Assembly: GCF_019645855.1 (NCBI RefSeq)
Contig: NZ_CP080999.1
Span: 1,178,001 to 1,242,000 of the forward strand
Source of the DNA: Mycobacterium malmoense
Lineage (GTDB): Bacteria > Actinomycetota > Actinomycetes > Mycobacteriales > Mycobacteriaceae
Direction of reading: 5' to 3'
DNA: 64,000 nt
Of this stretch, positions 35,666-44,121 are shown piece by piece. The stretch's first letter is position 1. Every line of letters begins with the position of its first letter. The notes below the pieces were generated by a model. It was not told the DNA's origin. It made no database searches and worked only from the letters and a program-made list of their open reading frames with translations. The position numbers and the translations under genes were made by a program.

Positions 35666-37288
35666 TCAGCCGTCGGGTGAGGCCGGGTCGTCGCCCCAGG
35701 TGCTTGGCATTCTCGGCGTGAGCGGGCCCCCGCCGAACCCATCGTCCGGCAGCGTGATCAATCCTGCCGCGGTACCGGCGAAACCGGATGATCCCGCACC
35801 CGAGGGCACCGCCGCAGGCTCTGGCTCCACATCCATGTATTCGTACCCACGGCCGAGCTGTTTGACCTTCACCCGCCGCCGCGGCCCATCCGGAGCCCGT
35901 TCCTCGCCCGGCGCCGCGGCCGCCGGGGCCTGGGCGTCGTCGAGTTCGGGCAGCTTCTTCGGGCGTGCGCCGGCGGCCGCCGCCCGCCGGGCGCCGGCGG
36001 TAAGGCCACCGACCAGGTAGGAAAAACCTTCCAGCGTGACCACCGGTGGTGCCGATGGCGGTGGCGGGGGGCCGCCGGGCGCGGGAACCGCGGCGGCCGC
36101 GGCGGGCGCGGGAGCCGGCGCGGGGGTCGGGGCCGGTGCCGGAGTGGGGGTCGGGGTCGGTGTTGGTGCCAACGCGGCGAGCGCAGGGGTCGGGGCGATA
36201 GACGCGACAGGGATGCCATACAGCCCCGCCAATCCCGCCAAGCCCGCCAGGCTGCCCAGGGGGGTGACGGCCAACGGCGCCAGCGGGACGGTCAACAGCG
36301 GCAGAAAGGCCGGGATTAACGCAACAGCTTGCTCGAGCAGGGTCTTCAGCAGCGCGATGGTGTCGGTGATGATCGTGCCAATGGCTTCGACGCTGGTGAA
36401 CATCAGGGTGAGACCGATGGTCGCGGGATTACCCGAGGCGAACGCCGCCGCAAGGTCCGCCCCTATGAACGCGAACGTTTCCGACAGATAAGCGACATAG
36501 GAGCCGACATCCATCGGGTAGCCGAGGGCGAACGCGATGTTGAACGGGTTGAGGAAGACTAGCGGGTTGCCGAGCTCGGGCAGCCACGGGTCGAATCCGG
36601 AAAATATCGATTGCAGGTAAGGGTCGTTCAGCAGGGCGTCTATCAGCGGCTGTAAGAAGTTGTTGTAGAAGTCGGTGTATCCGATTTGCTGGAGCCATTG
36701 TTCGATTTGGGACTCCTGGTCGGGAGGTAGCGACTCGGCGGAAGTGGCCGCCGGCGCATTGGCTTTCACGATCTGCGGGGCCGGTGTGATGTGCGGCGAT
36801 GTCGCCACCGCTGCGGTGGCAACACCGTGATAGGTGCCCATCACGGTGGCGGCCTGGATCCACATCCGCACATAGTCGGCCTCGTTCAGCGCGATCGGAA
36901 TCGCGTTGATGCCAAAGAAATTCGTTGCTATCAACGCCGCGTGGGTGGCGTGGTTGGCGGCCAACTCGGCCAGTGTCGGCATGGCCGCCAGCGCGCCGGT
37001 GTAGGCGGTGGCCGCGGTCTCGTGCCGGGCGGCCATCGCGGCGCTGTCGACGCTGGCCTGCGTCAGCCACGCCAGATAGGGCACATGGGCGGCGACGTAG
37101 GTCTCGGCCGTCGGGCCGTCCCAGCCGCCGGCCTGCACGGCGCCCAACAGGGCGGTCAATTCCTCGGCGGTTTCGGCATATTCGGCGCTCAGCGAGTTCC
37201 ATGCCGCGGCGGCCGCCAGCAGCGCACCCGGCCCCGGGCCGCTGCTCAACAGCGCCGAATGCACCTCCGGTGGTGCGGCCATCCACAT
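35666..37288 (-). CDS. PPE protein, PPW subfamily, PPE2-like, behind a cobalamin riboswitch
   Basis: 540 residues from the ATG at 37288. PPE domain (about 1-180) starts MWMAAPPEVHSALLSSGPG with the PPE motif at 6-8 and WNSLSAEYAE. The central region has hydrophobic segments (LTLMFTSVEAIGTIITDTI, then proline-rich PTPTPTPAPAP). The C-terminal region has a basic stretch RRRVKVKQLGRGYEYMD and the PPW signatures GFAGT and PRMPSTW. The basic stretch and length recall M. tuberculosis PPE2, which is reported to have a nuclear-localisation-like segment and to lie behind a B12 riboswitch. PPE proteins are ESX-exported, but no PE partner lies here. Repression at high B12 is expected. Confidence 0.9.
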   Translation of the reverse strand: MWMAAPPEVHSALLSSGPGPGALLAAAAAWNSLSAEYAETAEELTALLGAVQAGGWDGPTAETYVAAHVPYLAWLTQASVDSAAMAARHETAATAYTGALAAMPTLAELAANHATHAALIATNFFGINAIPIALNEADYVRMWIQAATVMGTYHGVATAAVATSPHITPAPQIVKANAPAATSAESLPPDQESQIEQWLQQIGYTDFYNNFLQPLIDALLNDPYLQSIFSGFDPWLPELGNPLVFLNPFNIAFALGYPMDVGSYVAYLSETFAFIGADLAAAFASGNPATIGLTLMFTSVEAIGTIITDTIALLKTLLEQAVALIPAFLPLLTVPLAPLAVTPLGSLAGLAGLAGLYGIPVASIAPTPALAALAPTPTPTPTPAPAPTPAPAPAPAAAAAVPAPGGPPPPPSAPPVVTLEGFSYLVGGLTAGARRAAAAGARPKKLPELDDAQAPAAAAPGEERAPDGPRRRVKVKQLGRGYEYMDVEPEPAAVPSGAGSSGFAGTAAGLITLPDDGFGGGPLTPRMPSTWGDDPASPDG

Positions 37289-37299
37289 GGACGTCGGTC

Positions 37300-37497
37300 G
37301 GCTCTCTCGGGGTCCACCGCCCCGGGTCGCGGGATGCGACGACGCGAGTGTCCTGGCTCTCGGATCGCCGCTCGCCTCGCCTTCCAGCCGGTGGCCGTGG
37401 CTGCTGAGGGTCGCTCCCCGATGACAGTGGCGGGACGGCGCCGGATTTGCACCGGCTTCCTGCATCGTCGTCGCCTTACGGGCGACATTGTCGCACG
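37300..37497 (-). promoter_or_regulatory. Cobalamin (B12/AdoCbl) riboswitch upstream of PPE gene
   Basis: The minus strand carries the conserved core: GGAAGCCGGTGCAAATCCGG, then GTCCCGCCACTGT, GGGGAGCGA, GCCACGG, TGGAAGGCGAG and GATCCGAGAGCCAGGACAC, in this order from about 37472 to 37325. An initial hairpin GTCGCC-CGTAA-GGCGAC lies at about 37488-37472. The distal part, with a GGGG...CCCC hairpin close to the PPE start codon, suggests control of translation initiation. It lies directly between the 3' end of ctpC and the PPE gene. Confidence 0.92.
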
Positions 37498-37511
37498 CGG
37501 CTAAGTCGCCA

Positions 37512-39689
37512 CTAGTCCAGGCGGTACCGGATCAGCCGGGAGCTGTTGGCCACCACCGCCACCGACGACGCATTGTGCAGGATCGCGGCCAGCACCGGGG
37601 ACAACGCGCCGCCCGCGCCGATGATCAGCCCGGCGGCGTTGACGGCGATGGACATGCCGTAGTTCTCCCGGATCACATCCACGGCCCGCGCGCCCAGGTC
37701 CCGCACGTCGAGCAGGCGATGCAGGTCGTCGTTGGCCAGCGCCACGTCGGCGGTCTCGACGGCGACGTCGGTTCCGGCCAGCCCCATGGCGATCCCGATG
37801 TCGGCGGCGGCCAGCGCCGGGGCGTCGTTGATGCCGTCGCCGACCATGCCGACGACGAAGCCGTCGCCTTGCAGCTCGCGCACCACCTCGAGCTTGTCCT
37901 CCGGCATCACCTCGGCGCGCCACTCGTCGATCCCCAGCTCTTCGGCGACCACCGCGGCGATGTCGGGATGATCACCGGTGAGCATGACGATGCGGCGAAT
38001 GCCGTTGGCGCGCAGCTGTATTAGCACCTCAGCGGCCTCGGGCCGCACCTCGTCGCGCAGGCTGATCAGCCCCACCAGGGTGCCGTCCACCGCGAGCAGC
38101 AGCGGCGTCTCGGCCTGGCGCCGCAGCTTGTCCACCCACTCCTGCGCCTTCTTGGACACCTTCACCTTTTCGGCGCGCAGCAGTGATGGGCTGCCCAGCA
38201 GCAGGGTCCGGCCGTCGGCCCAGGTCCGCATGCCCAGGCCCACCAACACCTCGCACTCCTCGTGCGGCGGGATGCTGATGTGGCGTTCCTCGGTCGAGCG
38301 GATCACCGCCTCGGCCAGCGGATGACGGGAGTGGATCTCCGAGCTGGCCGCATACGCCAGCACCCGCTCCGGATCCCAATCCTTGTGCATGGCAACGATA
38401 TTCGTAACTACCGGGCGTCCGACGGTCAGCGTTCCGGTCTTGTCGAACACGATCGCGTCGACCCGGCCCGCCTGTTCGAGGTGGGATCCGCCCTTGATCA
38501 GGATGCCGCGGCGCGCGCCGTTGCCGATCGCGGCGCTGATCGCGGTCGGGGTGGACAGGCCCACCGCGCACGGGCACGCGATCAACAGCATGGTCATCGC
38601 GCGGCGGACGTCTTTCGTGATCGCCAGGGTGATCGCCGAGACGATGAACGAGGTGGGCACGAAACGGCGGGAGAAGGTTTCGCCGACGGTCTGGATCGGC
38701 GCCCGATCGTGTTGGGCCTCTTCGACTCTGGCGATGATGCGCCCGATGGCGGTCTGGCTGCCGACGGCGCGGGCGCGCACCACCACCCGGCCGCGCACCA
38801 CCACCGAACCGGCGTGCACGCGCGAGCCGACCAGGACGCTGACGGGCAGCGTCTCGCCGGTGATCGCGGACTGGTCGACGATCGCCTCGCCGTCGACCAC
38901 CTCGCCGTCCACCGGTATCGCGACGTGGTCGTGGACCACCACCTCGTCGCCGATCTGCACGGTGTCGATCGGCACCTGGATCTCGGTCCAGGGGCTAGGG
39001 CCCCCAGCGGGCCCCGTCAGCCGGATCCACGCCGTGTCCTGGGTGCCGCGCAGCAGCTCCGAGATGGCCCGCCGGGTGCGCCGCAGGGTCAGATCCTGTA
39101 GGTACTCACCGATGTTGAGCAGCCACAGCACGGTGAGCGCGACCACGTTCTCGCGCAACACCAGGCTCGCCACGGTCGCGGCCGACACCAGCGCGTCGGT
39201 GCCGGCGCGCCCGGAGCGCGCCGAGCGCAGGGCGCCGCGCAGGAAGGGGTAGCCGGTGAACACGGTGACGCCGGTCGCGACCAGCCGCCCGCTCGGGCCG
39301 AGCAGCGGCGGCCGCGCGAACACGTAACGGCGCACGCCGAGCAGCGCCAGCGCCGCGCCGCCGATGACCATGCGCAGCACGTCGGCGTTGCGGATCTCCG
39401 ACGAATGCGGCGCGCGGGCCGGGATGAGCTCGGCGGCGACGTGCGCGGCCTCGCGGATTGCCTTGAGCGCCAATGCGCGATCGCACCGACTGGGGGAGTA
39501 CCACACGACGACGGATCCGGTGCGCGGGTAGGCATGCACGGCGCGCACACCGGACTGCTTGGCGACGGCCTCTTCGACCGCCACGGCCCTCCGGGAGTTG
39601 CCGCGCACCCAGTCGACCGAAACCCGCATGCGTCCGGCCGCGTCCGAAACCACTTGCAAGGCGAGGTCTTCCGCGGTCAGGACGGACAT
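37512..39689 (-). CDS. ctpC: P1-type metal-exporting ATPase CtpC
   Basis: 725 residues. N-terminal HMA-like domain without a CxxC (about 10-80), membrane helices, actuator motif ITGETLPV, metal-site CPCAVG in the sixth helix, phosphorylation motif DKTGTLTVG, HP motif SRHPLAEAV and hinge GDGINDAPALAAAD. It exports transition metal (zinc or manganese reported for CtpC, Rv3270) from the cytosol at the expense of ATP. pacL1 lies 10 bp upstream and is presumably co-transcribed. The PPE gene and its riboswitch follow downstream on the same strand. Confidence 0.95.
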   Translation of the reverse strand: MSVLTAEDLALQVVSDAAGRMRVSVDWVRGNSRRAVAVEEAVAKQSGVRAVHAYPRTGSVVVWYSPSRCDRALALKAIREAAHVAAELIPARAPHSSEIRNADVLRMVIGGAALALLGVRRYVFARPPLLGPSGRLVATGVTVFTGYPFLRGALRSARSGRAGTDALVSAATVASLVLRENVVALTVLWLLNIGEYLQDLTLRRTRRAISELLRGTQDTAWIRLTGPAGGPSPWTEIQVPIDTVQIGDEVVVHDHVAIPVDGEVVDGEAIVDQSAITGETLPVSVLVGSRVHAGSVVVRGRVVVRARAVGSQTAIGRIIARVEEAQHDRAPIQTVGETFSRRFVPTSFIVSAITLAITKDVRRAMTMLLIACPCAVGLSTPTAISAAIGNGARRGILIKGGSHLEQAGRVDAIVFDKTGTLTVGRPVVTNIVAMHKDWDPERVLAYAASSEIHSRHPLAEAVIRSTEERHISIPPHEECEVLVGLGMRTWADGRTLLLGSPSLLRAEKVKVSKKAQEWVDKLRRQAETPLLLAVDGTLVGLISLRDEVRPEAAEVLIQLRANGIRRIVMLTGDHPDIAAVVAEELGIDEWRAEVMPEDKLEVVRELQGDGFVVGMVGDGINDAPALAAADIGIAMGLAGTDVAVETADVALANDDLHRLLDVRDLGARAVDVIRENYGMSIAVNAAGLIIGAGGALSPVLAAILHNASSVAVVANSSRLIRYRLD

Positions 39690-39699
39690 GTCCGCCCGA

Positions 39700-39981
39700 T
39701 CAGTGCTCGTGCTGGTGGTCGTCGGTGATCGACGGCGTGGGCGCTTCCTCGCCGATGCGTTCGCGGGCTTCGGCCATGACGTCGGCGAGCTTCAGCCGGG
39801 CGGACTCGGCGGCCTCCTCGGCCTTGCGGGTTCCGCGCAGCCCCAGCTCCGCCGCCGACACCGCGGTCTCGTGCAGCGGCGCCTTGGCCACGGCCTTGCG
39901 CACCACCTCGTAGGCGGTCACGCCGACCAGACCGGTGACCACCGTTCCCGCCGCCTTTGCCAAGAGCCCGTACACCGCCAT
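39700..39981 (-). CDS. pacL1: PacL1-type DUF1490 metal-binding membrane chaperone
   Basis: 93 residues, the same length as Rv3269. One N-terminal hydrophobic helix (LLAKAAGTVVTGLVGVTAYE), an amphipathic charged middle (RKAEEAAESARLKLADVMAE), and an acidic His-rich tail DDHQHEH that fits the zinc-binding C-terminal motif of PacL proteins. PacL1 is reported to cluster with and stabilise CtpC in the membrane under zinc stress. It directly precedes ctpC, and a candidate operator lies 60 bp upstream. Confidence 0.9.
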   Translation of the reverse strand: MAVYGLLAKAAGTVVTGLVGVTAYEVVRKAVAKAPLHETAVSAAELGLRGTRKAEEAAESARLKLADVMAEARERIGEEAPTPSITDDHQHEH

Positions 39982-40041
39982 TGCCTGAACCTTCCCGTCG
40001 TCGCAGCGTCAGCTAATGATCGCACGACATTAACATTAAAG

Positions 40042-40057
40042 TATTGCGATATCAATA
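40042..40057. promoter_or_regulatory. Candidate metal-regulator operator upstream of pacL1-ctpC
   Basis: TATTGCGATATCAATA is an AT-rich dyad (TATTG-6-CAATA) in an otherwise GC-rich genome, about 60 bp before the pacL1 start and inside a TTAACATTAAAG-type AT-rich promoter stretch. Such dyads are typical of ArsR/SmtB-type regulators; the cognate factor is unknown. The remaining sequence up to 40347 shows no supportable gene. Confidence 0.4.
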
Positions 40058-40347
40058 TGAATAGCTGCTAGCCCTCGTCAAAGACTTTTGCGACTGCGGA
40101 GTGTGGTGGCATACGCGTCTCCGGCCGGCGATTGCAGGATCGGCGTGCCGTCAGGCAATTGTTGATCACGCCAGCCGCAGAAGGTTTTGACCAAATGGTA
40201 TGTGCGGCAACAACATTTGATTTGCCCAGATGGGTGGGCCGAATCGCCGATTTCAACGGCGTACCTCAGCTGTCAACGGTCACGTATTCCCCCAGGTTTG
40301 GGGCAAACAGGCTCGCGAACGTCGGACCTCTTGCCACCGAGCGACGG

Positions 40348-40584
40348 TCAGGCTGCGGTGTGACCGCCGTGGTCAAGCTTCTCAGCGATCCAGACCTTGA
40401 TGAGTGATTGGCGGGTGACTCCGAGCCGGGTTGCTTCGCGGTCGAGTTCGGCGATCATCCAGACCGGGAAGTCGACGTTGACGCGCCGGTGTTCCTCGCC
40501 GGGCCGCCGTGACCGTGTCGTGTCGAGGGCGGCCGCCATGTCCTGACCGTCGTCGAACCGCTTGTCGAACTCGTTAGCTTTCAT
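40348..40584 (-). CDS. brnA: BrnA-type ribbon-helix-helix antitoxin
   Basis: 78 residues. The C-terminal half has the RHH core RRVNVDFPVWMIAELDREA and TRLGVTRQSLIKVWIAEKL, as in BrnA/CopG antitoxins. It overlaps the 3' end of the upstream toxin reading frame by 11 bp (40574-40584), the normal brnT-brnA arrangement. BrnA neutralises BrnT and represses the operon. The partner toxin frame is interrupted (see 40574-40837), so this antitoxin may now be an orphan. Confidence 0.82.
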   Translation of the reverse strand: MKANEFDKRFDDGQDMAAALDTTRSRRPGEEHRRVNVDFPVWMIAELDREATRLGVTRQSLIKVWIAEKLDHGGHTAA

Positions 40585-40837
40585 AGATCGCTACCTCTCC
40601 TTCCCTCGAGCGGCGCACGGAAATGATTCGCACGTGGTCGTCTCGGTAGGTCACGACTGCCGACCAGCATCGGCCATCGATCTGACCTATCACCACCCAC
40701 CTCGGCTCATCCGTCGTGCGTGCAGGGACCTCGATGCGGCGCGGATCCCGCTAGATGGACTGCGCCGCATCAAAGTCGATGCCATGCTTGACCAGGTTTG
40801 CCGCGCTCTTGGCGGGATCAAACTCAAAGTCAGGCAT
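40574..40837 (-). pseudogene. BrnT-type toxin with premature amber codon
   Basis: The 88-codon frame encodes MPDFEFDPAKSAANLVKHGI, then DFDAAQSI, a TAG (40751-40753), RDPRRIEVPARTTDEPRWVV and ends EGEVAIYES. BrnT proteins normally have a tryptophan at the TAG position, so one TGG to TAG change explains it. All other parts, including the AARxxDEPRW-like region and the overlap with brnA, are intact. BrnT is a RelE-like ribonuclease. Unless the amber codon is read through, the toxin is dead. A short inverted repeat GTAT-7-ATAC lies just before the start codon. Confidence 0.85.
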
Positions 40838-40969
40838 GTATAAAAATCATACCTTAATGACACCGGCCTCGGCTGGATACACCCAGCCCGCAGCGGCGGG
40901 CCCCATCTGTCAATGGCAAGGGCATGCCCGCACCCCAAACCGGTCCACCCGACCCCGACCCCCGCCGTT

Positions 40970-41683
40970 TTAGAGGACCCGGGTCACCTTCTCGGTCTCG
41001 ATCCGGCGCTGCACCAGCGCCCGGTCGGGGTTGGCCACCTGCACCAACGACGCGCCCACGGCCAGGATCGCCAGCAGGCCGTCCACCAGGTCGCCGGGCC
41101 GCGTCCACGACGCGCTGGAAAGCACCCGGTCGTTGGGCGTCAATCCCCTTGCGGCCGCGGAAGTTTCGCACTCTGCGAGGACCCGTGCGACCGATAGGCC
41201 TTCCAGCGCCGGACCCGGATGGCGCTCGGGAACGATCTGGTCGCCATGCACCCGCACCGCGGTGGCGTAGTCGGTGACGCCGACCGGCAGGTCGGGCGCG
41301 GGGCGGCCGAACGGGTCCAGCGACAGCACGGCCACCTCGCCGGCGCCTGTACCGTCGGCCTCGTCCAGCCGTTCGGCCGTGCACAGCGCCACATCGGCCG
41401 CGCCGTTGAGCACCGCCTCGGCGCCGATCCACCACACCCCGAACAGAACCGCCGCCGTCTGCCAGTGCGCCGGCAGCAGGACCGCGACCCGGCTGGCCGG
41501 CCCGGCGCCCAGCTCGTCGCGTAACAGGTTGCCGGTCTTGGCCGCCCAGTTGGCCAGCGTCACCGCGGACAGTTCGATGCGCTCGCCGGTCTCGTCGTCG
41601 TAATAGGTGATGCGCGGACCGACCGGGTTAGCCCGCAGTATCGGGTCCAGGATGGCCGCGGAGAGCGTGCTCAGTTGATGCAC
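40970..41683 (-). CDS. TIGR03089 family protein (Rv3268-like, AMP-ligase N-domain relative)
   Basis: 237 residues. Begins LSAAILDPILRANPVGPRITYYDD and NWAAKTGNLLRDELG, then VAVLLPAHWQTAAVLFGVWW: the N-terminal part of an adenylate-forming enzyme fold, without the P-loop and C-terminal catalytic regions. Such truncated ANL-like proteins form TIGR03089, of unknown function. Size and position next to lcp1 equal Rv3268. The start overlaps the lcp1 stop by 13 bp, so the two are transcribed and probably translated together. Confidence 0.85.
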   Translation of the reverse strand: MHQLSTLSAAILDPILRANPVGPRITYYDDETGERIELSAVTLANWAAKTGNLLRDELGAGPASRVAVLLPAHWQTAAVLFGVWWIGAEAVLNGAADVALCTAERLDEADGTGAGEVAVLSLDPFGRPAPDLPVGVTDYATAVRVHGDQIVPERHPGPALEGLSVARVLAECETSAAARGLTPNDRVLSSASWTRPGDLVDGLLAILAVGASLVQVANPDRALVQRRIETEKVTRVL

Positions 41684-43143
41684 TCCGGCTTGTCGGAGCC
41701 GGCGGTCAGGATCGGCGACGGCGGCGGAACGTTCGAGTCGGCGCCCGACCCCGGGTTCGACGCCAGGGCGGTGACCACCCGGCTGTCCCCGCTGAGCCCG
41801 GAGCCCGGGCCGGTGTAGTCGTTGGCCAGCACCACCCGCACCGATCCGGCCGGTATGGACGCATCGGCGGCGACCGGCAATCCGCCCAGTTCCTTGGAGA
41901 CCTGCTGGGCGCCCAGGTCGTCGGTCTTGGCGGCCCGCACCTGGCTGGCCTTCACGTGGCCGCCATCGTTGTTGCCGACGGTGCCGATCGTAAAACCCTT
42001 GGAGCTCAACACCTCCGACACCGCGGCCGCCAGCCCGTTGATGTCGGTGTCGTTGACCACGGTGGCGGTGGTCTTGGCGGGCGTGTAGGCCAGTTCCTCG
42101 GTCTTGCCCTGATCCTGGCCATGCAGCAGCCCGGCGACCCAGTCGGCGACCTGGTGCGGGTCCACCCGCACCACGCTTTGCATGCCGTCATCGCTCCAGC
42201 CGGCGCCGTCGAGCACCGGAATGGTGGCGAAGGCGACCTTACCGCCGGCCAGCTTCTGCAGCTGCTGGATGAAGTCCATGACGTCCCACCCGGAGGAGAG
42301 CACCACCGAGCGCTGGACGGCCGCCTCCAGCCGCTTCAGCGTGGTCGGGCTGGACAGCGTCCTGCCGGAGATGACCCGGTGGGCCAGCGAGGCCATCACC
42401 GCCTGCTGGCGCACCACCCGGTCCAGGTCGCCGCGCGGCAGCTCGTGGCGCTGGCGCACGAAGCTGAGCGCCTCCGGGCCGTCGAGTCGTTGCGGGCCGG
42501 CCGGGAAGTCGGCGCCCGAAAGCGGTTCGAACACCGGCTCTTTGAGGCAGACGTCGACGCCGCCGAGCGCGTCGGTGATCAACGCGAAACCGAGCAGCCC
42601 GATCTCGGCGTAGTGGTCCACGGTGACCCCGGTGAGGTCGGCCACCGTCTTGATCAGGGCCTCGCGACCGGCCTCGGTGCCCCGCGCCGCGGCGTCCTCG
42701 GCGGAATCGCCGGCCTTGACCAGGCTGGCCCGCTTGGCTTCCCGGGTTTGGCCGTAGACGCCGTTGATCTTCGTCTTGCCCAGGCCGGGGGCCGCGACGT
42801 AGGAGTCCCGCGGGATCGAGATGGCCGTGGCCGACTTCCCGTTGTTCGGTATCCGGATCAGGATGATCGTGTCGGTATTGGTCGCCTCTTCGTCGCCGGC
42901 CCGCAGGGTGGCCAGCTCCTCCTGGGACAAGGGGTTGCCGTGCGCATCGGTGCGGCTGTCCAGGCCGACGAGCAGGATGTCGATGGCGCCGTCGTCGCCG
43001 CCCTTGCCCAGCGAGGGCGCGGACATGTGGAAGATGCCGTCCTCGAACGACCGGACGTTGCTCCACGCGATGCCGGTGCCGACGACGACCATAACGGTCA
43101 GCACGGTTGCAACCACACGAACCACACGTTGCGCAGGCATCAC
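41671..43143 (-). CDS. lcp1: LytR-CpsA-Psr (LCP) family cell-wall ligase
   Basis: 490 residues. N-terminal membrane anchor (VVATVLTVMVVVGTGIAWS), then the LCP domain with DILLVGLDSRTD, the arginine/aspartate-rich AISIPRDSYVAAPG, and VDHYAEIGLLGF and LSFVRQRHELPRGDLDRVVR. The C-terminal LytR_C domain (about 370-460) has VNDTDINGLAAAVSEVL. Lcp1 (Rv3267) attaches arabinogalactan to peptidoglycan through the rhamnose linker. It faces rmlD, whose product feeds that linker, in a divergent arrangement with only 63 bp between. Confidence 0.92.
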   Translation of the reverse strand: MMPAQRVVRVVATVLTVMVVVGTGIAWSNVRSFEDGIFHMSAPSLGKGGDDGAIDILLVGLDSRTDAHGNPLSQEELATLRAGDEEATNTDTIILIRIPNNGKSATAISIPRDSYVAAPGLGKTKINGVYGQTREAKRASLVKAGDSAEDAAARGTEAGREALIKTVADLTGVTVDHYAEIGLLGFALITDALGGVDVCLKEPVFEPLSGADFPAGPQRLDGPEALSFVRQRHELPRGDLDRVVRQQAVMASLAHRVISGRTLSSPTTLKRLEAAVQRSVVLSSGWDVMDFIQQLQKLAGGKVAFATIPVLDGAGWSDDGMQSVVRVDPHQVADWVAGLLHGQDQGKTEELAYTPAKTTATVVNDTDINGLAAAVSEVLSSKGFTIGTVGNNDGGHVKASQVRAAKTDDLGAQQVSKELGGLPVAADASIPAGSVRVVLANDYTGPGSGLSGDSRVVTALASNPGSGADSNVPPPSPILTAGSDKPECIN

Positions 43144-43206
43144 ACTAGGTTACTTGTGACACAGCTGGTTGTCGGGTAGCCGGCTGCGGCGTGCCAGACT
43201 CGAACC

Positions 43207-44121
43207 ATGTCGGCCAGGTCAGAGAGGCTCGTGATCACCGGCGCCGGCGGGCAGCTGGGCGGCCGTTTGGCGGCGCTGGCCACCGATCGGGGCCGCGACG
43301 CGCTGGCGTTGACGTCGTCGCACTGGGACATCACCGACCCCGCCGCGGCCGGGCGGATCGTCGAACGCGGCGACGTGGTGATCAATTGCGCCGCGTACAC
43401 CGACGTCGACGGCGCCGAGAGCGACGAGGCGCGCGCCTACGCGGTCAATGCCGCCGGCCCCGAACACATCGCGCGCGCCTGCGCGCGCGCCGGCGCCCGG
43501 TTGATCCACGTGTCCACCGACTACGTGTTCAGCGGCGACTTCAAGGGCGGCCGGCCGCGCCCCTACGAGCCCGGCGACGAGACCGACCCGCGGGGCGTCT
43601 ACGCGCGCAGCAAGCTCGCCGGCGAACGGGCCGTGCTGGCCGCGCTGCCGGACGCCACGGTGGTCCGTACCGCCTGGGTCTACACCGGCGGGGCCGGCAA
43701 GGACTTCGTCGCCGTCATGCGCCGGCTCGCCGCCGGCGACGGCCCGGTGGACGTGGTCGACGACCAGACCGGGTCGCCGACCTACGTCGCCGACCTGGCC
43801 GCGGCGCTGCTGCAGGTCGCCGACGACCGCGTGCCCGGGCCCATCCTGCACGCCGCCAACGAGGGCGAGGTCTCCCGCTTCGGGCAGGCCCGCGCGGTGT
43901 TCGAAGAATGCGGCGCCGACCCGGCGCGGGTGCGGCCCGTCGGCAGCGCACAATTTCCGCGACCGGCGCCGCGCCCGAGCTACTCGGCGCTGGGCGGCCG
44001 GCAGTCCGCCGCCGCGGGCCTGACGCCGCTAAGGCCCTGGCGCGCTGCGCTTATCGCCGCGCTCGCGGCAGCTGGCAGCGATGCCGCGGCCGGCCGACCG
44101 TTACCCTCTACGCGTGACTGA
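43207..44121 (+). CDS. rmlD: dTDP-4-dehydrorhamnose reductase
   Basis: 304 residues. Rossmann NAD(P) motif TGAGGQLGG, the HVSTDYVFSGDF segment, and the catalytic YxxxK in YARSKLAGE. It reduces dTDP-4-keto-rhamnose to dTDP-rhamnose, the donor for the rhamnose of the arabinogalactan linkage unit. It overlaps wbbL by 8 bp. Matches Rv3266c in size and context. A GTG or ATG choice does not arise; ATG 43207 is the first plausible start after the divergent promoter. Confidence 0.95.
   Translation: MSARSERLVITGAGGQLGGRLAALATDRGRDALALTSSHWDITDPAAAGRIVERGDVVINCAAYTDVDGAESDEARAYAVNAAGPEHIARACARAGARLIHVSTDYVFSGDFKGGRPRPYEPGDETDPRGVYARSKLAGERAVLAALPDATVVRTAWVYTGGAGKDFVAVMRRLAAGDGPVDVVDDQTGSPTYVADLAAALLQVADDRVPGPILHAANEGEVSRFGQARAVFEECGADPARVRPVGSAQFPRPAPRPSYSALGGRQSAAAGLTPLRPWRAALIAALAAAGSDAAAGRPLPSTRD

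Noticed and set aside
37289..37465. 59-codon extension of the PPE protein
   Set aside because: This DNA is the cobalamin riboswitch; PPE proteins start with the MxMxxPPE block at 37288.
40132..40407. Small ORFs between pacL1 and brnA
   Set aside because: No recognisable family, no ribosome binding site, and one overlaps brnA on the other strand.
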